From a virus: a stretch of DNA of 55,917 nt. The translations under genes and the position numbers were made by a program. The notes under the pieces are model-generated. The model was not told where the DNA came from. It saw only the letters and a list, made by a program, of their open reading frames with translations, and searched no databases. Positions 24,123 to 32,397 of the stretch are shown piece after piece. The stretch lies in IMG/VR virus record IMGVR_UViG_3300023176_003489, positions 1 to 55,917 of that record. One strand, given 5' to 3'. The first letter of the stretch is position 1. Each line of letters starts with the position of its first letter.

Positions 24123-25391
24123 ATGGCAATTGATTTTCCAAACTCCCCAACCACCGGTGACACGTACACTGCTGGCGGTAGGACGTGGCAGTGGGACGGT
24201 ACCGTCTGGGCCGCATACGGCAACTATCCCGACCCCACCGTCCTGAAGATTGATACCGGTACCAACCGTGTCGGTATCAACAACACGTCCCCCACGACCG
24301 CGTTAGACGTAACCGGTGACCTGACGGTCTCTGGCAAGGTCAATGCCACCGCCCCCACCTCTACCAAGACAGCAAGTTACACACTCGCTGCCGGTGATGA
24401 GAACACTCGCATCGTAATGAATAACGCTGGGGCGACGACCATTACTGTTGATGACGGTGTGTTTGCGGCTGGTGACACGGTGTGGATTCACAACATTGGT
24501 GCTGGTACGACGACGGTTACGGCTGGTACTGCGACGGTTGATACTGCTGGTTCGTTGGACGTTGGACAGTGGGAGGGCGGAAGTCTTTACTTCACATCTG
24601 CGTCCTCTGCAATCTTTTTTCGTGGTGGCGGAGCAGGCGTAGCATACGGTGCCGCTACTGGCGGCACATCCTCCACGATCACGGTTGATGGCGATTCGTA
24701 CACTTTGTTGGAGTTCACTTCGTCCAGCACGTTGACCGTGACTAAGGCTGGCGTGTTTGACGTTCTTGTTGTTGGCGGTGGCGGTGGCGGCGGTACTGCT
24801 GGCTCCCTCATCTGTGGTGCTGGTGCTGCTGGTGGCTACCGCCAGTTCGACAAGGTATATTTCGACACGAACCAGACGGTCGTTGTCGGTGCTGGCGATT
24901 CGGTGAACGGCTACCGAGGCACCGGTTCACGATGCGGTCAACCGTTCGTCGGTGGAGGCGGTAGCACTAACCAATACCTGCAAGGTCGAAACGGTGCCTC
25001 CGGTGGTGGCGGTGGATACTCCACGGCTGTCGGCGGCAAGGGCGACGACGCAAGCGGCAATAACGGCGGCGGCGGTGCGTCTAGTGCTGGTGGCGGCGGC
25101 GGCGGTGCTGGGGCAGTTGGTGCTAACGCTACGTCGGGCGCAGGCGGCAACGGTGGCGACGGACTGGACGCATCGACGTTTCGTGGTGAGTCCGCAGGAA
25201 CTACCTATTACGCAGGTGGAGGCGGCGGTGAAGGCGGCACGACCCGTGGCCTCGGCGGTCTTGGCGGTGGTGGAAACGGCAAAGACCCGGGCAACGCATC
25301 TACAGCAGGAGCCACCAACACAGGTGGTGGCGGTGGTGGCGACGGCTCCTCTGGTGGATCCGGCATTGTCCTAGTGAGGTTCAAGAACTAA
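24123..25391 (+). CDS. MAIDFP-header glycine-rich adhesin, long form
   Basis: A 422-residue protein with the header MAIDFPNSPTTGDTYTAGG and WQWDGTVWAAYG, then a TNRVGINNTSPTTALDVTGD beta module. TKTASYTLAAGDENTRIVMN with a DGVFAAGDTVWIHNIGAGTT segment is a knob module also found in the 28,102 gene. TYTLLEFTSSSTLTVTKAGV, a strand leading to the tip, precedes a glycine-rich domain (about 215-415) ending GSGIVLVRFKN. It is followed by two partner genes in tandem. It has its own promoter-like sequence and GGAGG. Confidence 0.78.
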   Translation: MAIDFPNSPTTGDTYTAGGRTWQWDGTVWAAYGNYPDPTVLKIDTGTNRVGINNTSPTTALDVTGDLTVSGKVNATAPTSTKTASYTLAAGDENTRIVMNNAGATTITVDDGVFAAGDTVWIHNIGAGTTTVTAGTATVDTAGSLDVGQWEGGSLYFTSASSAIFFRGGGAGVAYGAATGGTSSTITVDGDSYTLLEFTSSSTLTVTKAGVFDVLVVGGGGGGGTAGSLICGAGAAGGYRQFDKVYFDTNQTVVVGAGDSVNGYRGTGSRCGQPFVGGGGSTNQYLQGRNGASGGGGGYSTAVGGKGDDASGNNGGGGASSAGGGGGGAGAVGANATSGAGGNGGDGLDASTFRGESAGTTYYAGGGGGEGGTTRGLGGLGGGGNGKDPGNASTAGATNTGGGGGGDGSSGGSGIVLVRFKN

Positions 25392-25654
25392 TGGCACATT
25401 TCGCACGCATTGACAACAACACGGTCATTGAGGTCATTGTCATTTCCGACGACAACTGCCCTGATCCTGCCCCCAACAACGAATCAGCAGGACAGACGTT
25501 CATCGCTGACGTTCTCGGACTCGCAGGCGAATGGAAGCAAACCTCATACAACGGGAACTTCCGTGGCACCTACGCCGGAATCGGCTACACCTACGATCCT
25601 GCTATTGATGAGTTTGTGCCGCCCCCTGTAACTGAAGAACCGACCCCCGAGTAA
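25391..25654 (+). CDS. Fibre partner protein (YAGIGYTYD family, short)
   Basis: An 87-residue protein in TAATG overlap with the adhesin. It contains AHFARIDNNTVIEVIVISDD, FIADVLGLAGEWKQTSYNGN and YAGIGYTYDPAIDEFVPPP. This sequence type is very common next to fibre genes of marine phages. It lacks the C-terminal WVL...W segment found in the 25,672 gene. Perhaps a fibre-assembly or fibre-capping protein. Confidence 0.75.
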   Translation: MAHFARIDNNTVIEVIVISDDNCPDPAPNNESAGQTFIADVLGLAGEWKQTSYNGNFRGTYAGIGYTYDPAIDEFVPPPVTEEPTPE

Positions 25655-25658
25655 GAGG

Positions 25659-25664
25659 TATAAT
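25659..25664 (+). promoter_or_regulatory. TATAAT seven bases before ATG 25672 (possible leaderless start)
   Basis: A consensus -10 hexamer ends eight bases before the A of ATG 25672, so transcription could begin at or next to the start codon. AGAGGT overlapping the hexamer could instead be a ribosome binding site. No -35 is evident, and chance cannot be excluded. Confidence 0.3.
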
Positions 25665-25671
25665 CACACCT

Positions 25672-26055
25672 ATGGCACATTACGCATTTCTTGACAACAA
25701 CAACGTCGTCACTGAGGTCATCGTCGGACGTGATGAAGATGAAGTCGTTGACGGCGTTACGGACTGGGAGGCTTACTACGGTGAGTTCCGGGGCCAGACC
25801 TGTAAGCGCACCTCGTACAACACGCAGGGCGGACAGCACACTGGTGACGGCACCCCGTACCGTAAGAACTACGCCGGTATCGGATACACGTACGATGCCG
25901 ACCGTGACGCCTTCATTCCGCCCCAGCCGTACGCTTCGTGGGTCCTGAACGAGGACACCTGCCTGTGGGACGCCCCCACCCCGATGCCTGATGACGGACA
26001 GGAGTACACGTGGAACGAAGACACGACCTCATGGGAAGTAGTTGAGGCTGAGTAA
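25672..26055 (+). CDS. Fibre partner protein (YAGIGYTYD + WVL family, full length)
   Basis: A 127-residue protein: AHYAFLDNNNVVTEVIVGRD, a middle region with TSYNTQGGQHTGDGTPYR, YAGIGYTYDADRDAFIPPQP, then ASWVLNEDTCLWDAPTPMPD and TWNEDTTSWEVV. It joins the part seen alone at 25,391 with the C-terminal part seen at 13,360, which shows how partner genes are built. A truncated copy lies at 22,886 and a diverged one at 27,679. Likely a fibre-assembly or tip protein paired with glycine-rich adhesins. Confidence 0.75.
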   Translation: MAHYAFLDNNNVVTEVIVGRDEDEVVDGVTDWEAYYGEFRGQTCKRTSYNTQGGQHTGDGTPYRKNYAGIGYTYDADRDAFIPPQPYASWVLNEDTCLWDAPTPMPDDGQEYTWNEDTTSWEVVEAE

Positions 26056-26861
26056 TGGCGATCAATTTCCCCGACTCTCCTTCTAACGGCGACACCGTCA
26101 CCGTCGGTGACAAGACGTGGACGTGGAACGGATCGACGTGGGATGTTGTCGTATCGACCCCGATCTCTAATCAGATCGTTGATGCGGATGGCGATACCCG
26201 CGTCCACGTAGAAGAGTCCCCCGACGAAGATTACTTACGTTTCGATACTGCTGGTACCGAGCGTATGACGATCAACCCTTCAGGCAATGTCGCTATGACC
26301 GGCGATCTTACGGTTACGGGTACTATTGCTGGTGGGTCTACTACCTTTCCCACTACGTTGGATTCTGGAACGATGCCCGCAATCGAGGCGCTTCAGGCGA
26401 AGGTTGGTGTCAATAGTTCTGCTGTTGCGACTTCGCATGATTACATTCTGAATCAGCCGACCGCTTTCACGTTGAAGGCTCCGTTGGAGTTGTGGACCAT
26501 TTCGGCTACAGCGGCCACAGGAACCGTGAACGTCGATCTGAAGTCGTCAGGCGCACATTATTTCACGGCGGATGCTACGGCGAACTGGACATACAATTTC
26601 CGTGGCGATGCGTCTACCAGTCTTGATTCTGTGTTGGCTGTCGGTGAATCGGTCACCGCTGTTCACGCAGTGACCAACGGCGCGACAGCTTACTATCCGA
26701 CGGCGTTTCAGGTTGACGGTTCGGCGGTGACACCCAAGTGGTCGGGTGGTTCTGCACCCACTTCGGGTAATGCTAGTTCGGTTGATGCTTACCTGTTTAC
26801 TGTTGTCAAGACTGCTAGCGCTACGTTTACGGTGTTGGCTCAGCAGGTTCAGTTTGCCTGA
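26055..26861 (+). CDS. MAINFP-header fibre protein
   Basis: A 268-residue protein in TAATG overlap. The header INFPDSPSNGDTVTVGDKTW is followed by NQIVDADGDTRVHVEESPDE, LRFDTAGTERMTINPSGNV and a TGDLTVTGTI repeat. A C-terminal domain (about 130-268) runs from ALQAKVGVNSSAVATSHDYI to PLELWTISATAATGTVNVD, NWTYNFRGDASTSLDSVL and YLFTVVKTASATFTVLAQQV. This C-terminal domain resembles a fibre domain widespread in myophages of marine bacteria ('thr..g.v..V....G.....ns..aan.fp'). Linked to the next adhesin by TGATG. Confidence 0.75.
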   Translation: MAINFPDSPSNGDTVTVGDKTWTWNGSTWDVVVSTPISNQIVDADGDTRVHVEESPDEDYLRFDTAGTERMTINPSGNVAMTGDLTVTGTIAGGSTTFPTTLDSGTMPAIEALQAKVGVNSSAVATSHDYILNQPTAFTLKAPLELWTISATAATGTVNVDLKSSGAHYFTADATANWTYNFRGDASTSLDSVLAVGESVTAVHAVTNGATAYYPTAFQVDGSAVTPKWSGGSAPTSGNASSVDAYLFTVVKTASATFTVLAQQVQFA

Positions 26862-27676
26862 TGCCTATTTTAGGTGCGGTTTCTCAGCCTGCTGGGGCGA
26901 TCAGGTATGGCCGTCCGCCGCTAGAGGTTGAATATCTGGTTGTCGCTGGCGGCGGGGGTGGCGGAGGAGGCGACGATGCCGACGGCGGAGGCGGTGGTGG
27001 AGGCGCAGGTGGCTTCCTGACCAGTACCGTGACTTTGACGGCTGGTTCTAATTACACTGTAACAGTTGGCGGTGCTGGCGGTGGATCGCCATCGCTCAGC
27101 GTTGGCTCTAGTGGCGGAAACTCAGTATTCGATTCGGCCACAGCAATTGGCGGTGGTCGTGCCGCTAGCCGTGGCGGTGGCGGTCAAAGCGGCGGTTCCG
27201 GCGGTGGATGTTTCCGAAACGCCAATCGGGGATTGGGAACGGCTGGTCAAGGAAACGCTGGCGCAAGTAGCACGACTTCGTGGGCTGGCGGTGGCGGTGG
27301 TGGTGCCGGTGCAGGTGGTAGCAACATGAACGGTGGTGCTGGTCTTGCGTTTTATGGCACCTATTACGCTGGCGGTGGTGGTGGCGGCAGAAACGGTGCT
27401 ACCGCTACTGGTTCCGGTGGTGCTGGTGGTGGCGGGAACGGTGCTGCAAACGGTTCTGCTGGTACGCACGGTCTTGGCGGTGGTGGCGGCGGTGGTCAAG
27501 GAGGATGGAATACCAACTCCTTGGGTGCCCGTGGTGGTTCTGGTGTTGTTATTCTGCGCTATCCAGACGTATATACCTTGACAGTTGCGGCAGGTCATAC
27601 TGCTTCTACCACCACAAGCGGATCAACCAAGATCACTACTATTACTGCCGGTTCTGGCTCTGTTTCTTGGAGTTGA
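26861..27676 (+). CDS. Glycine-rich adhesin
   Basis: A 271-residue protein with a 25-residue header, then VEYLVVAGGGGGGGGDDADG opening the glycine-rich domain. The framework residues VTVTLTAGSNYTVTVGGAGG-like, GGNSVFDS and GLGTAGQGNAG match the 13,647 and 21,960 genes, while the loops differ. It ends SGVVILRYPDVYTLTVAAGH and ITTITAGSGSVSWS. A partner gene follows two bases after its stop. Likely a receptor-binding tip. Confidence 0.75.
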   Translation: MPILGAVSQPAGAIRYGRPPLEVEYLVVAGGGGGGGGDDADGGGGGGGAGGFLTSTVTLTAGSNYTVTVGGAGGGSPSLSVGSSGGNSVFDSATAIGGGRAASRGGGGQSGGSGGGCFRNANRGLGTAGQGNAGASSTTSWAGGGGGGAGAGGSNMNGGAGLAFYGTYYAGGGGGGRNGATATGSGGAGGGGNGAANGSAGTHGLGGGGGGGQGGWNTNSLGARGGSGVVILRYPDVYTLTVAAGHTASTTTSGSTKITTITAGSGSVSWS

Positions 27677-27678
27677 CG

Positions 27679-28065
27679 ATGTGGCATTATGCTTTACTTG
27701 ACGAAAACAATGTTGTGACCGATATCATCACTGGTCAAAACCCCAATGTTGTCGTGGACGGTGTTGATAACTGGGAATCGTATTACGGTGAGTTTCACGG
27801 CTGTAGGGCTGTGGGGTCTGATTGCGACATGTTTGGTGGTCAACACTTGGATGGAGGTGTTCCATTCCGCAAAAACCATGCGTCTATCGGCGGCACCTAT
27901 GATGAAAGCCGCGATGCTTTTATTCCGTCACAGCCATACCCGTCATGGGTGCTAGACGAAGATACCTGCTTGTGGAACGCTCCGGCCCCTAAACCAAATG
28001 ACGGCAATGCGTATGGCTGGGACGAGGACACTGTTAGTTGGGTTCAGATCGACGAAGGTGATTGA
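27679..28065 (+). CDS. Fibre partner protein (WVL family)
   Basis: A 128-residue protein starting at ATG 27679 with GGAG nine bases upstream; a longer in-frame extension lies within the previous gene. It contains WHYALLDENNVVTDIITGQN, NWESYYGEFHGCRAVGSD, CDMFGGQHLDGGVPFRKNHA and PSWVLDEDTCLWNAPAPKP. It is a diverged relative of the 25,672 gene and pairs with the 26,861 adhesin. Two cysteines in the middle are a difference from the 25,672 copy. Confidence 0.75.
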   Translation: MWHYALLDENNVVTDIITGQNPNVVVDGVDNWESYYGEFHGCRAVGSDCDMFGGQHLDGGVPFRKNHASIGGTYDESRDAFIPSQPYPSWVLDEDTCLWNAPAPKPNDGNAYGWDEDTVSWVQIDEGD

Positions 28066-28076
28066 TAATGTGTTAC

Positions 28077-28082
28077 TATAGT
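28077..28082 (+). promoter_or_regulatory. Candidate -10 (TATAGT) for the 28,102 gene
   Basis: TTACTATAGT lies 25 bases before ATG 28102, with GGAGG between. Together with the gap after 28,065 it suggests a new transcript starting at this MAIDFP module, as at 24,123. Confidence 0.42.
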
Positions 28083-28101
28083 TCTGACACTGGAGGGTGT
28101 A

Positions 28102-28872
28102 ATGGCAATTGATTTTCCGTCGTCCCCATCAGTAAATGACTCGTTTACCTCAGGGGGCAAAACTTGGGTATGGAACGGTACGTACTGGAAGTTGTACGGC
28201 TCTGTTCTGCGCGGCCTGAGTCTTGAGATCTCCGACACGCCCCCTGCTTCTCCTGTATCAGGAGATATGTGGTATGAGTCAGATACGGGGCGCACGTTCA
28301 CGTATTATGACGGCGCATGGGTGGAGTTAGGTAACACCGCCGCTGTTACAGCGTTCTTGACCGACGCAGATGGAGATACCATCGTCCACGTCGAAGAGGG
28401 CACAGACGACGACACTATCCGCTTTGATACGGCAGGTAGTGAGCGTATGACCATTGACGCGAGTGGTGACGTCACCATTGGCGGCAACCTGGCAGTTGGC
28501 TCTAACACTGACGTCGAAGCCAGCATTGATGCAGTTGAAGCCGATGTTTCTAACATCAATGAACTTCAGCAGAACGAGCAGACTGGAACCACCTACACGC
28601 TGGTTCTTGCTGACGGTGGTAAGTTGGTGGAGATGAACAATGCTTCGGCAAATACGTTGACTGTTCCCCCGAACTCCTCAGTTGCTTTCCCTGTGGGTTC
28701 TCAGATTCTGGTTCTTCAGACTGGTGCTGGTCAGACGACGTTGGCCCCCGACACTGGCGTTACCATCAACTCTAAGGACGGTAATTTGAAGTTGTCGGAT
28801 CAGTGGTGTGGCGTGACGTTGATCAAGCGTGCCACTGATGTGTGGGTGGCTATTGGCGATCTGAGCGCCTGA
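28102..28872 (+). CDS. MAIDFP-header fibre protein
   Basis: A 256-residue protein with the header MAIDFPSSPSVNDSFTSGG and WVWNGTYWKLYG. One fibre repeat (SDTPPASPVSGDMWYESDTG), DADGDTIVHVEEGTDDDTIR and AGSERMTIDASGDVTIGG follow. A short coiled-coil-like segment (IDAVEADVSNINELQQNEQT) leads into a knob domain (TYTLVLADGGKLVEMNNASA, PVGSQILVLQTGAGQTTL) common to many phage fibres. It precedes the 18-unit Kelch-like gene and may form its shaft. Confidence 0.78.
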   Translation: MAIDFPSSPSVNDSFTSGGKTWVWNGTYWKLYGSVLRGLSLEISDTPPASPVSGDMWYESDTGRTFTYYDGAWVELGNTAAVTAFLTDADGDTIVHVEEGTDDDTIRFDTAGSERMTIDASGDVTIGGNLAVGSNTDVEASIDAVEADVSNINELQQNEQTGTTYTLVLADGGKLVEMNNASANTLTVPPNSSVAFPVGSQILVLQTGAGQTTLAPDTGVTINSKDGNLKLSDQWCGVTLIKRATDVWVAIGDLSA

Positions 28873-28882
28873 GGCTGACAAC

Positions 28883-31603
28883 ATGAAGTTGTCTACCTTC
28901 TCCGGGTTTATTAGCGCAGTAATCGCCGGTACCCGTGCGTTGTTTTTTGGCGGTTATACGGGGTCTGCTCGTAGCGATGTAATCGACTATGTCAACATTG
29001 AGACTCTGGGTAATGCCACCGATTTTGGTGATCTAACCGTTGCTCGTAACGGTGGTGCGGCTGGGGCTTCTTCAACTCGCGCTTTATTTGCTGGCGGTTA
29101 CTCCACCTCCAGAGAAAACACTATTGACTATGTAACTATCGCCACGCTGGGTAATGCAACAGACTTCGGTAATCTGACACAGAACGCCTCCGGTCAGGCG
29201 GGTGCGTCTAACGAAACACGTTTCGTAATAGGCGGCGCAAACATTACGAGTGCGTACTACGCCTTTAGCAATCGCATCGAGTATGTGACTATTGCTTCCA
29301 CGGGTAATGCTATAAACGTAGGAGGCTTGACAGTAACTAGGGCTGAGGCTGGTGGAGTTGAGTCACCTGTTCACGGTTTGTTTATGGGCGGTCAGTTCGT
29401 GAACTCAGCAGCGACCGTATTCAGCACATATAACACTATTGACTACGTTACATTTAGTTCTTTAGGTAACGCTCTGGATTTTGGTGATCTAACACAAGCA
29501 CGTTTCGTTGGCGGTCCCGCATCTAACTCTGTCAGAGGTCTGTACGCTGGCGGTGTAAGCCGAGTTGGTACGACTAGTGCTACCGTCCTAAGAGACACCA
29601 TTGACTACTTGACCCTTGCGGCTAGAGGCAACTCCGCAGATTTCGGTAATCTTAGTGTCGCTTCTAGCAGTAACGCTGGGGCGGCTTCTTCATCGAGGGC
29701 ACTATTCACCCTCGGTTATCCCAATTCTTACGGCAGTAACACCATTGAATATGTTGAGATTGCCACTACCGGCAACACTGTTGATTTTGGTGATCTCACC
29801 ATTGCTCGTAATGCTGACGGCACCTCTGGCGGTCACGGTGGGCTGATCTTAGTTCTGCCTACTGCTGACGGTACTCGTGCGCTGTTCGGTGGCGGTCTCG
29901 TTGATGGCGGTTCTGTCAGAACGCAGATCGACACGGTACTGATCGCTTCGACTGGGAACGCCACCGACTTCGGTGACCTGACGCAGGCTCGAACTTATCT
30001 CAACGGGTTGTCTTCCTCTACAAGAGGCGTGTTTACCGGCGGCAATATCGGAAGCAGCACCCGTGTCAACACGATGGATTATGTGACCATCGCTGAGGGT
30101 GGGACCGCCCTTGACTTCGGTGACCTGACGTTGGTTCACGACGATCATGGAACAGCATCTAATGAAACCCGAGGTCTGAACTTCGGTGGTCAAACTCCAA
30201 CTGTTCTGACTAACGTGATTGACTACATCACGATTGCTACGACTGGTAATGCTACGGACTTCGGTGACCTAAGTTGGGGTGCGAGCCGTAACCCGATGGC
30301 GGTCCAGTCTCCCATCCACGGCATCGTTCACGGCGGTTCCATCGACCAAGACGGCATCTACTACGTTGCGTTTGCGTCGACCGGCAACACGGTGCAGTGG
30401 GGAACCCTGTATCAGACAAACTATTCGGTGAGCAACGGTGTGTCTAATGCCACCCGAGGCGTGTTCGCTGGTGGCGGCACCGTAGCGAATGTGATCCAAG
30501 CCATTACGCTGGCATCTGCCGGAAACTCGATAGACTTTGGTGACCTGACGGTGGCAAGAGCAAAGGCGGCTGGTGCCGCTTCTCCGACCCGTGGCCTGTT
30601 TGCTTCGGGTGAGGGCTACTACAACGTGATCGACTACATCGACATCGCCACATTCGGTAATGTTGCCGACTTCGGTGATCTCACGGAGACGATCTTGAAG
30701 CCGGGTGCCTGCTCTGACGGTCACGGTGGGCTTGGAGCGTCACCGTTGGAGTCAATCTCCAACATCGGCGTGTTCGACAACGGGGACTACATCGAATACC
30801 TGAACATCGCTTCGACCGGTAACTCGCTGAACTTCGGCAAGTTGAGTACCGCAAGGTCACGGATGGATGCTGTCGGTTCCACTACTCGGGCCGTGTTCGG
30901 TCCCGGCTTGGGGGACGATGTTACCATTGACTATCTGACGTTCACGACCGGTGGCGACGCTACTGACTTCGGTGATACAACGTCCGCTCGTTCAGCAATG
31001 GGCGGTTGTGGGAACTCTACCCGAGGACTGTTCGGCGGTGGCATCCCTAACTCGGACGTCATCGACTATGTGACCATCGCCACGACCGGCAACGCAACCG
31101 ACTTCGGTGATCTGACGGTGAGCCGTGGTGATACGTCAGCAACATCCAACTCCACCCGAGGCTTGTTCTGCGGAGGTGCCACGACTCCCGGCCCGACAGT
31201 CCGAAACCAGATCGACTATGTGACCATCGCAACCACCGGAAACGCTACCGACTTTGGTGATCTCACGGTGGCTCGTCGTGATCTCGGTGCTTCTGCGTCC
31301 ACTACTAGGGCTGTCATCGTCGGCGGTCGTGACGCTACGGCTTCCGGTTGGTACAACACGATGGATTACGTCACCATCGCTACGACAGGAAACGCTACGG
31401 ACTTCGGTGACCTGACGGTTGCCCGAGGGAAATGTAAGTCTATGTCGAACACGACGAGAGGTATCTGTACCCCCGGCGAGGGTTACAACGTCATCGACTA
31501 CTGGACGATCGCCACCACCGGGAACGCCACCGACTTTGGTGACGCATCGACCGCCTCCTATCACGGTGGCGCAACATCAAACTGTCATGGAGGACTGTCG
31601 TGA
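28883..31603 (+). CDS. Kelch-like repeat protein, 18 units (3 x 6)
   Basis: A 906-residue protein with only about 16 residues before the first unit. It holds 18 units of about 47 residues of the type TRALF-GGY...NVIDYVTIATTGNATDFGDLTVAR. Blocks of six end in GGHGGL (near 29,840), SDGHGGL (near 30,730) and SNCHGGL at the C-terminus. Three six-bladed propellers in series are the simplest model. It is a longer paralog of the 19,407 gene and keeps an intact partner downstream (31,600). A role in host surface binding is likely from its position; no enzymatic motif is seen. GAGG lies eleven bases before the start. Confidence 0.75.
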   Translation: MKLSTFSGFISAVIAGTRALFFGGYTGSARSDVIDYVNIETLGNATDFGDLTVARNGGAAGASSTRALFAGGYSTSRENTIDYVTIATLGNATDFGNLTQNASGQAGASNETRFVIGGANITSAYYAFSNRIEYVTIASTGNAINVGGLTVTRAEAGGVESPVHGLFMGGQFVNSAATVFSTYNTIDYVTFSSLGNALDFGDLTQARFVGGPASNSVRGLYAGGVSRVGTTSATVLRDTIDYLTLAARGNSADFGNLSVASSSNAGAASSSRALFTLGYPNSYGSNTIEYVEIATTGNTVDFGDLTIARNADGTSGGHGGLILVLPTADGTRALFGGGLVDGGSVRTQIDTVLIASTGNATDFGDLTQARTYLNGLSSSTRGVFTGGNIGSSTRVNTMDYVTIAEGGTALDFGDLTLVHDDHGTASNETRGLNFGGQTPTVLTNVIDYITIATTGNATDFGDLSWGASRNPMAVQSPIHGIVHGGSIDQDGIYYVAFASTGNTVQWGTLYQTNYSVSNGVSNATRGVFAGGGTVANVIQAITLASAGNSIDFGDLTVARAKAAGAASPTRGLFASGEGYYNVIDYIDIATFGNVADFGDLTETILKPGACSDGHGGLGASPLESISNIGVFDNGDYIEYLNIASTGNSLNFGKLSTARSRMDAVGSTTRAVFGPGLGDDVTIDYLTFTTGGDATDFGDTTSARSAMGGCGNSTRGLFGGGIPNSDVIDYVTIATTGNATDFGDLTVSRGDTSATSNSTRGLFCGGATTPGPTVRNQIDYVTIATTGNATDFGDLTVARRDLGASASTTRAVIVGGRDATASGWYNTMDYVTIATTGNATDFGDLTVARGKCKSMSNTTRGICTPGEGYNVIDYWTIATTGNATDFGDASTASYHGGATSNCHGGLS
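28931..31600 (+). repeat. Eighteen Kelch-like repeat units in three six-unit blocks
   Basis: Units are about 130-160 bp. The IDYVTIATTGNATDFGDL core is strongest in units 15-18 and weakest in units 3, 10 and 13. HGGL motifs close units 6, 12 and 18. Confidence 0.8.
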
Positions 31604-32397
31604 CCGAACTAGCACTCACCGCATCGCAACTACCGGAACGGTACGAGCAGATGATCGACAAGGTGACCGAACTGCTCCCAAGGATCGACGCATCGAACGA
31701 GTCGTTCTACAAGTCGGACTCACAACTCAAGACCGTCTCGCTGAACGTCACCGACCTGACCGATGTTGGTGCGGCGAAGCATATCCTCGCCCGTATCGAA
31801 CGGAAGCGGGAAGCGTTGAAGGAGTCCGAGTTGGGGTTGCGCCGTAAGCGGATCGAACTCGCTCAGAAACAAGACGAACTGGAATCAGCATCCGGGTACG
31901 CCGCCGAACTGTTAGAGATCGACATTCTGGAACTGTCGTCACAGATCGAATCGACGCAGAACTACCAGCGGGGTGCCGTCCGTGAGGTGACGTTCCTCGT
32001 TCACCAGTACGAAGCAATCTGCGACAAGTTAGGTGTCGAAGTCATCACCGAAGAAATGTACGAGGCGAACGAGTCGAAGGCTCAAGTGATGCGGGCGTTC
32101 TCGCAGGCGCTCGCCGCCGCCCGCTCACGGCAGGGCTTGATCGACGAAGGCAACTTCATCTTCTTCCAAGACCTCGGCATCAACGGTGCCGCCGCCCAAC
32201 GGGAACTCATCACCTACCTCGAAATGGAACAGCAGATGCTCAACGAGGGCAAGGTGCCGACGTTCGAGGTTCAGTACGGCTGGCTGGATGCGGTCAGCGA
32301 CAAGTTCGCCCCACAAGTCGCCTTGTACGCCGAGCATCGTGGACTCATCCCGCAAGTCGAAGCCGCCCTCGCACAACCGAAGGAATTAACAGTATGA
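31600..32397 (+). CDS. Coiled-coil partner of the Kelch-like protein
   Basis: A 265-residue mostly helical protein with a GTG start in a GTGA overlap. Residues 1-70 (TELALTASQLPERYEQMIDK onward) and 75-150 (LARIERKREALKESELGLRR, ESASGYAAELLEIDILELSS) are charged and heptad-like, typical of coiled coils. The C-terminal part has FIFFQDLGINGAAAQRELIT and DKFAPQVALYAEHRGLIPQV. No known family was recognised. A truncated copy (21,272) follows the other Kelch-like gene, so the two gene types belong together. It could be a chaperone or a stalk for the propellers. Confidence 0.72.
   Translation: MTELALTASQLPERYEQMIDKVTELLPRIDASNESFYKSDSQLKTVSLNVTDLTDVGAAKHILARIERKREALKESELGLRRKRIELAQKQDELESASGYAAELLEIDILELSSQIESTQNYQRGAVREVTFLVHQYEAICDKLGVEVITEEMYEANESKAQVMRAFSQALAAARSRQGLIDEGNFIFFQDLGINGAAAQRELITYLEMEQQMLNEGKVPTFEVQYGWLDAVSDKFAPQVALYAEHRGLIPQVEAALAQPKELTV
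31601..31628 (+). repeat. 28-bp direct repeat, copy 2 (first copy at 21273-21300)
   Basis: Identical to 21273-21300. Here it is the start of an intact gene, whereas the other copy leads into a premature stop. Confidence 0.8.

Noticed and set aside
19545-31600. CRISPR array or satellite DNA
   Set aside because: The regular repeats lie in open reading frames, vary in length and keep protein motifs. They are protein repeats.
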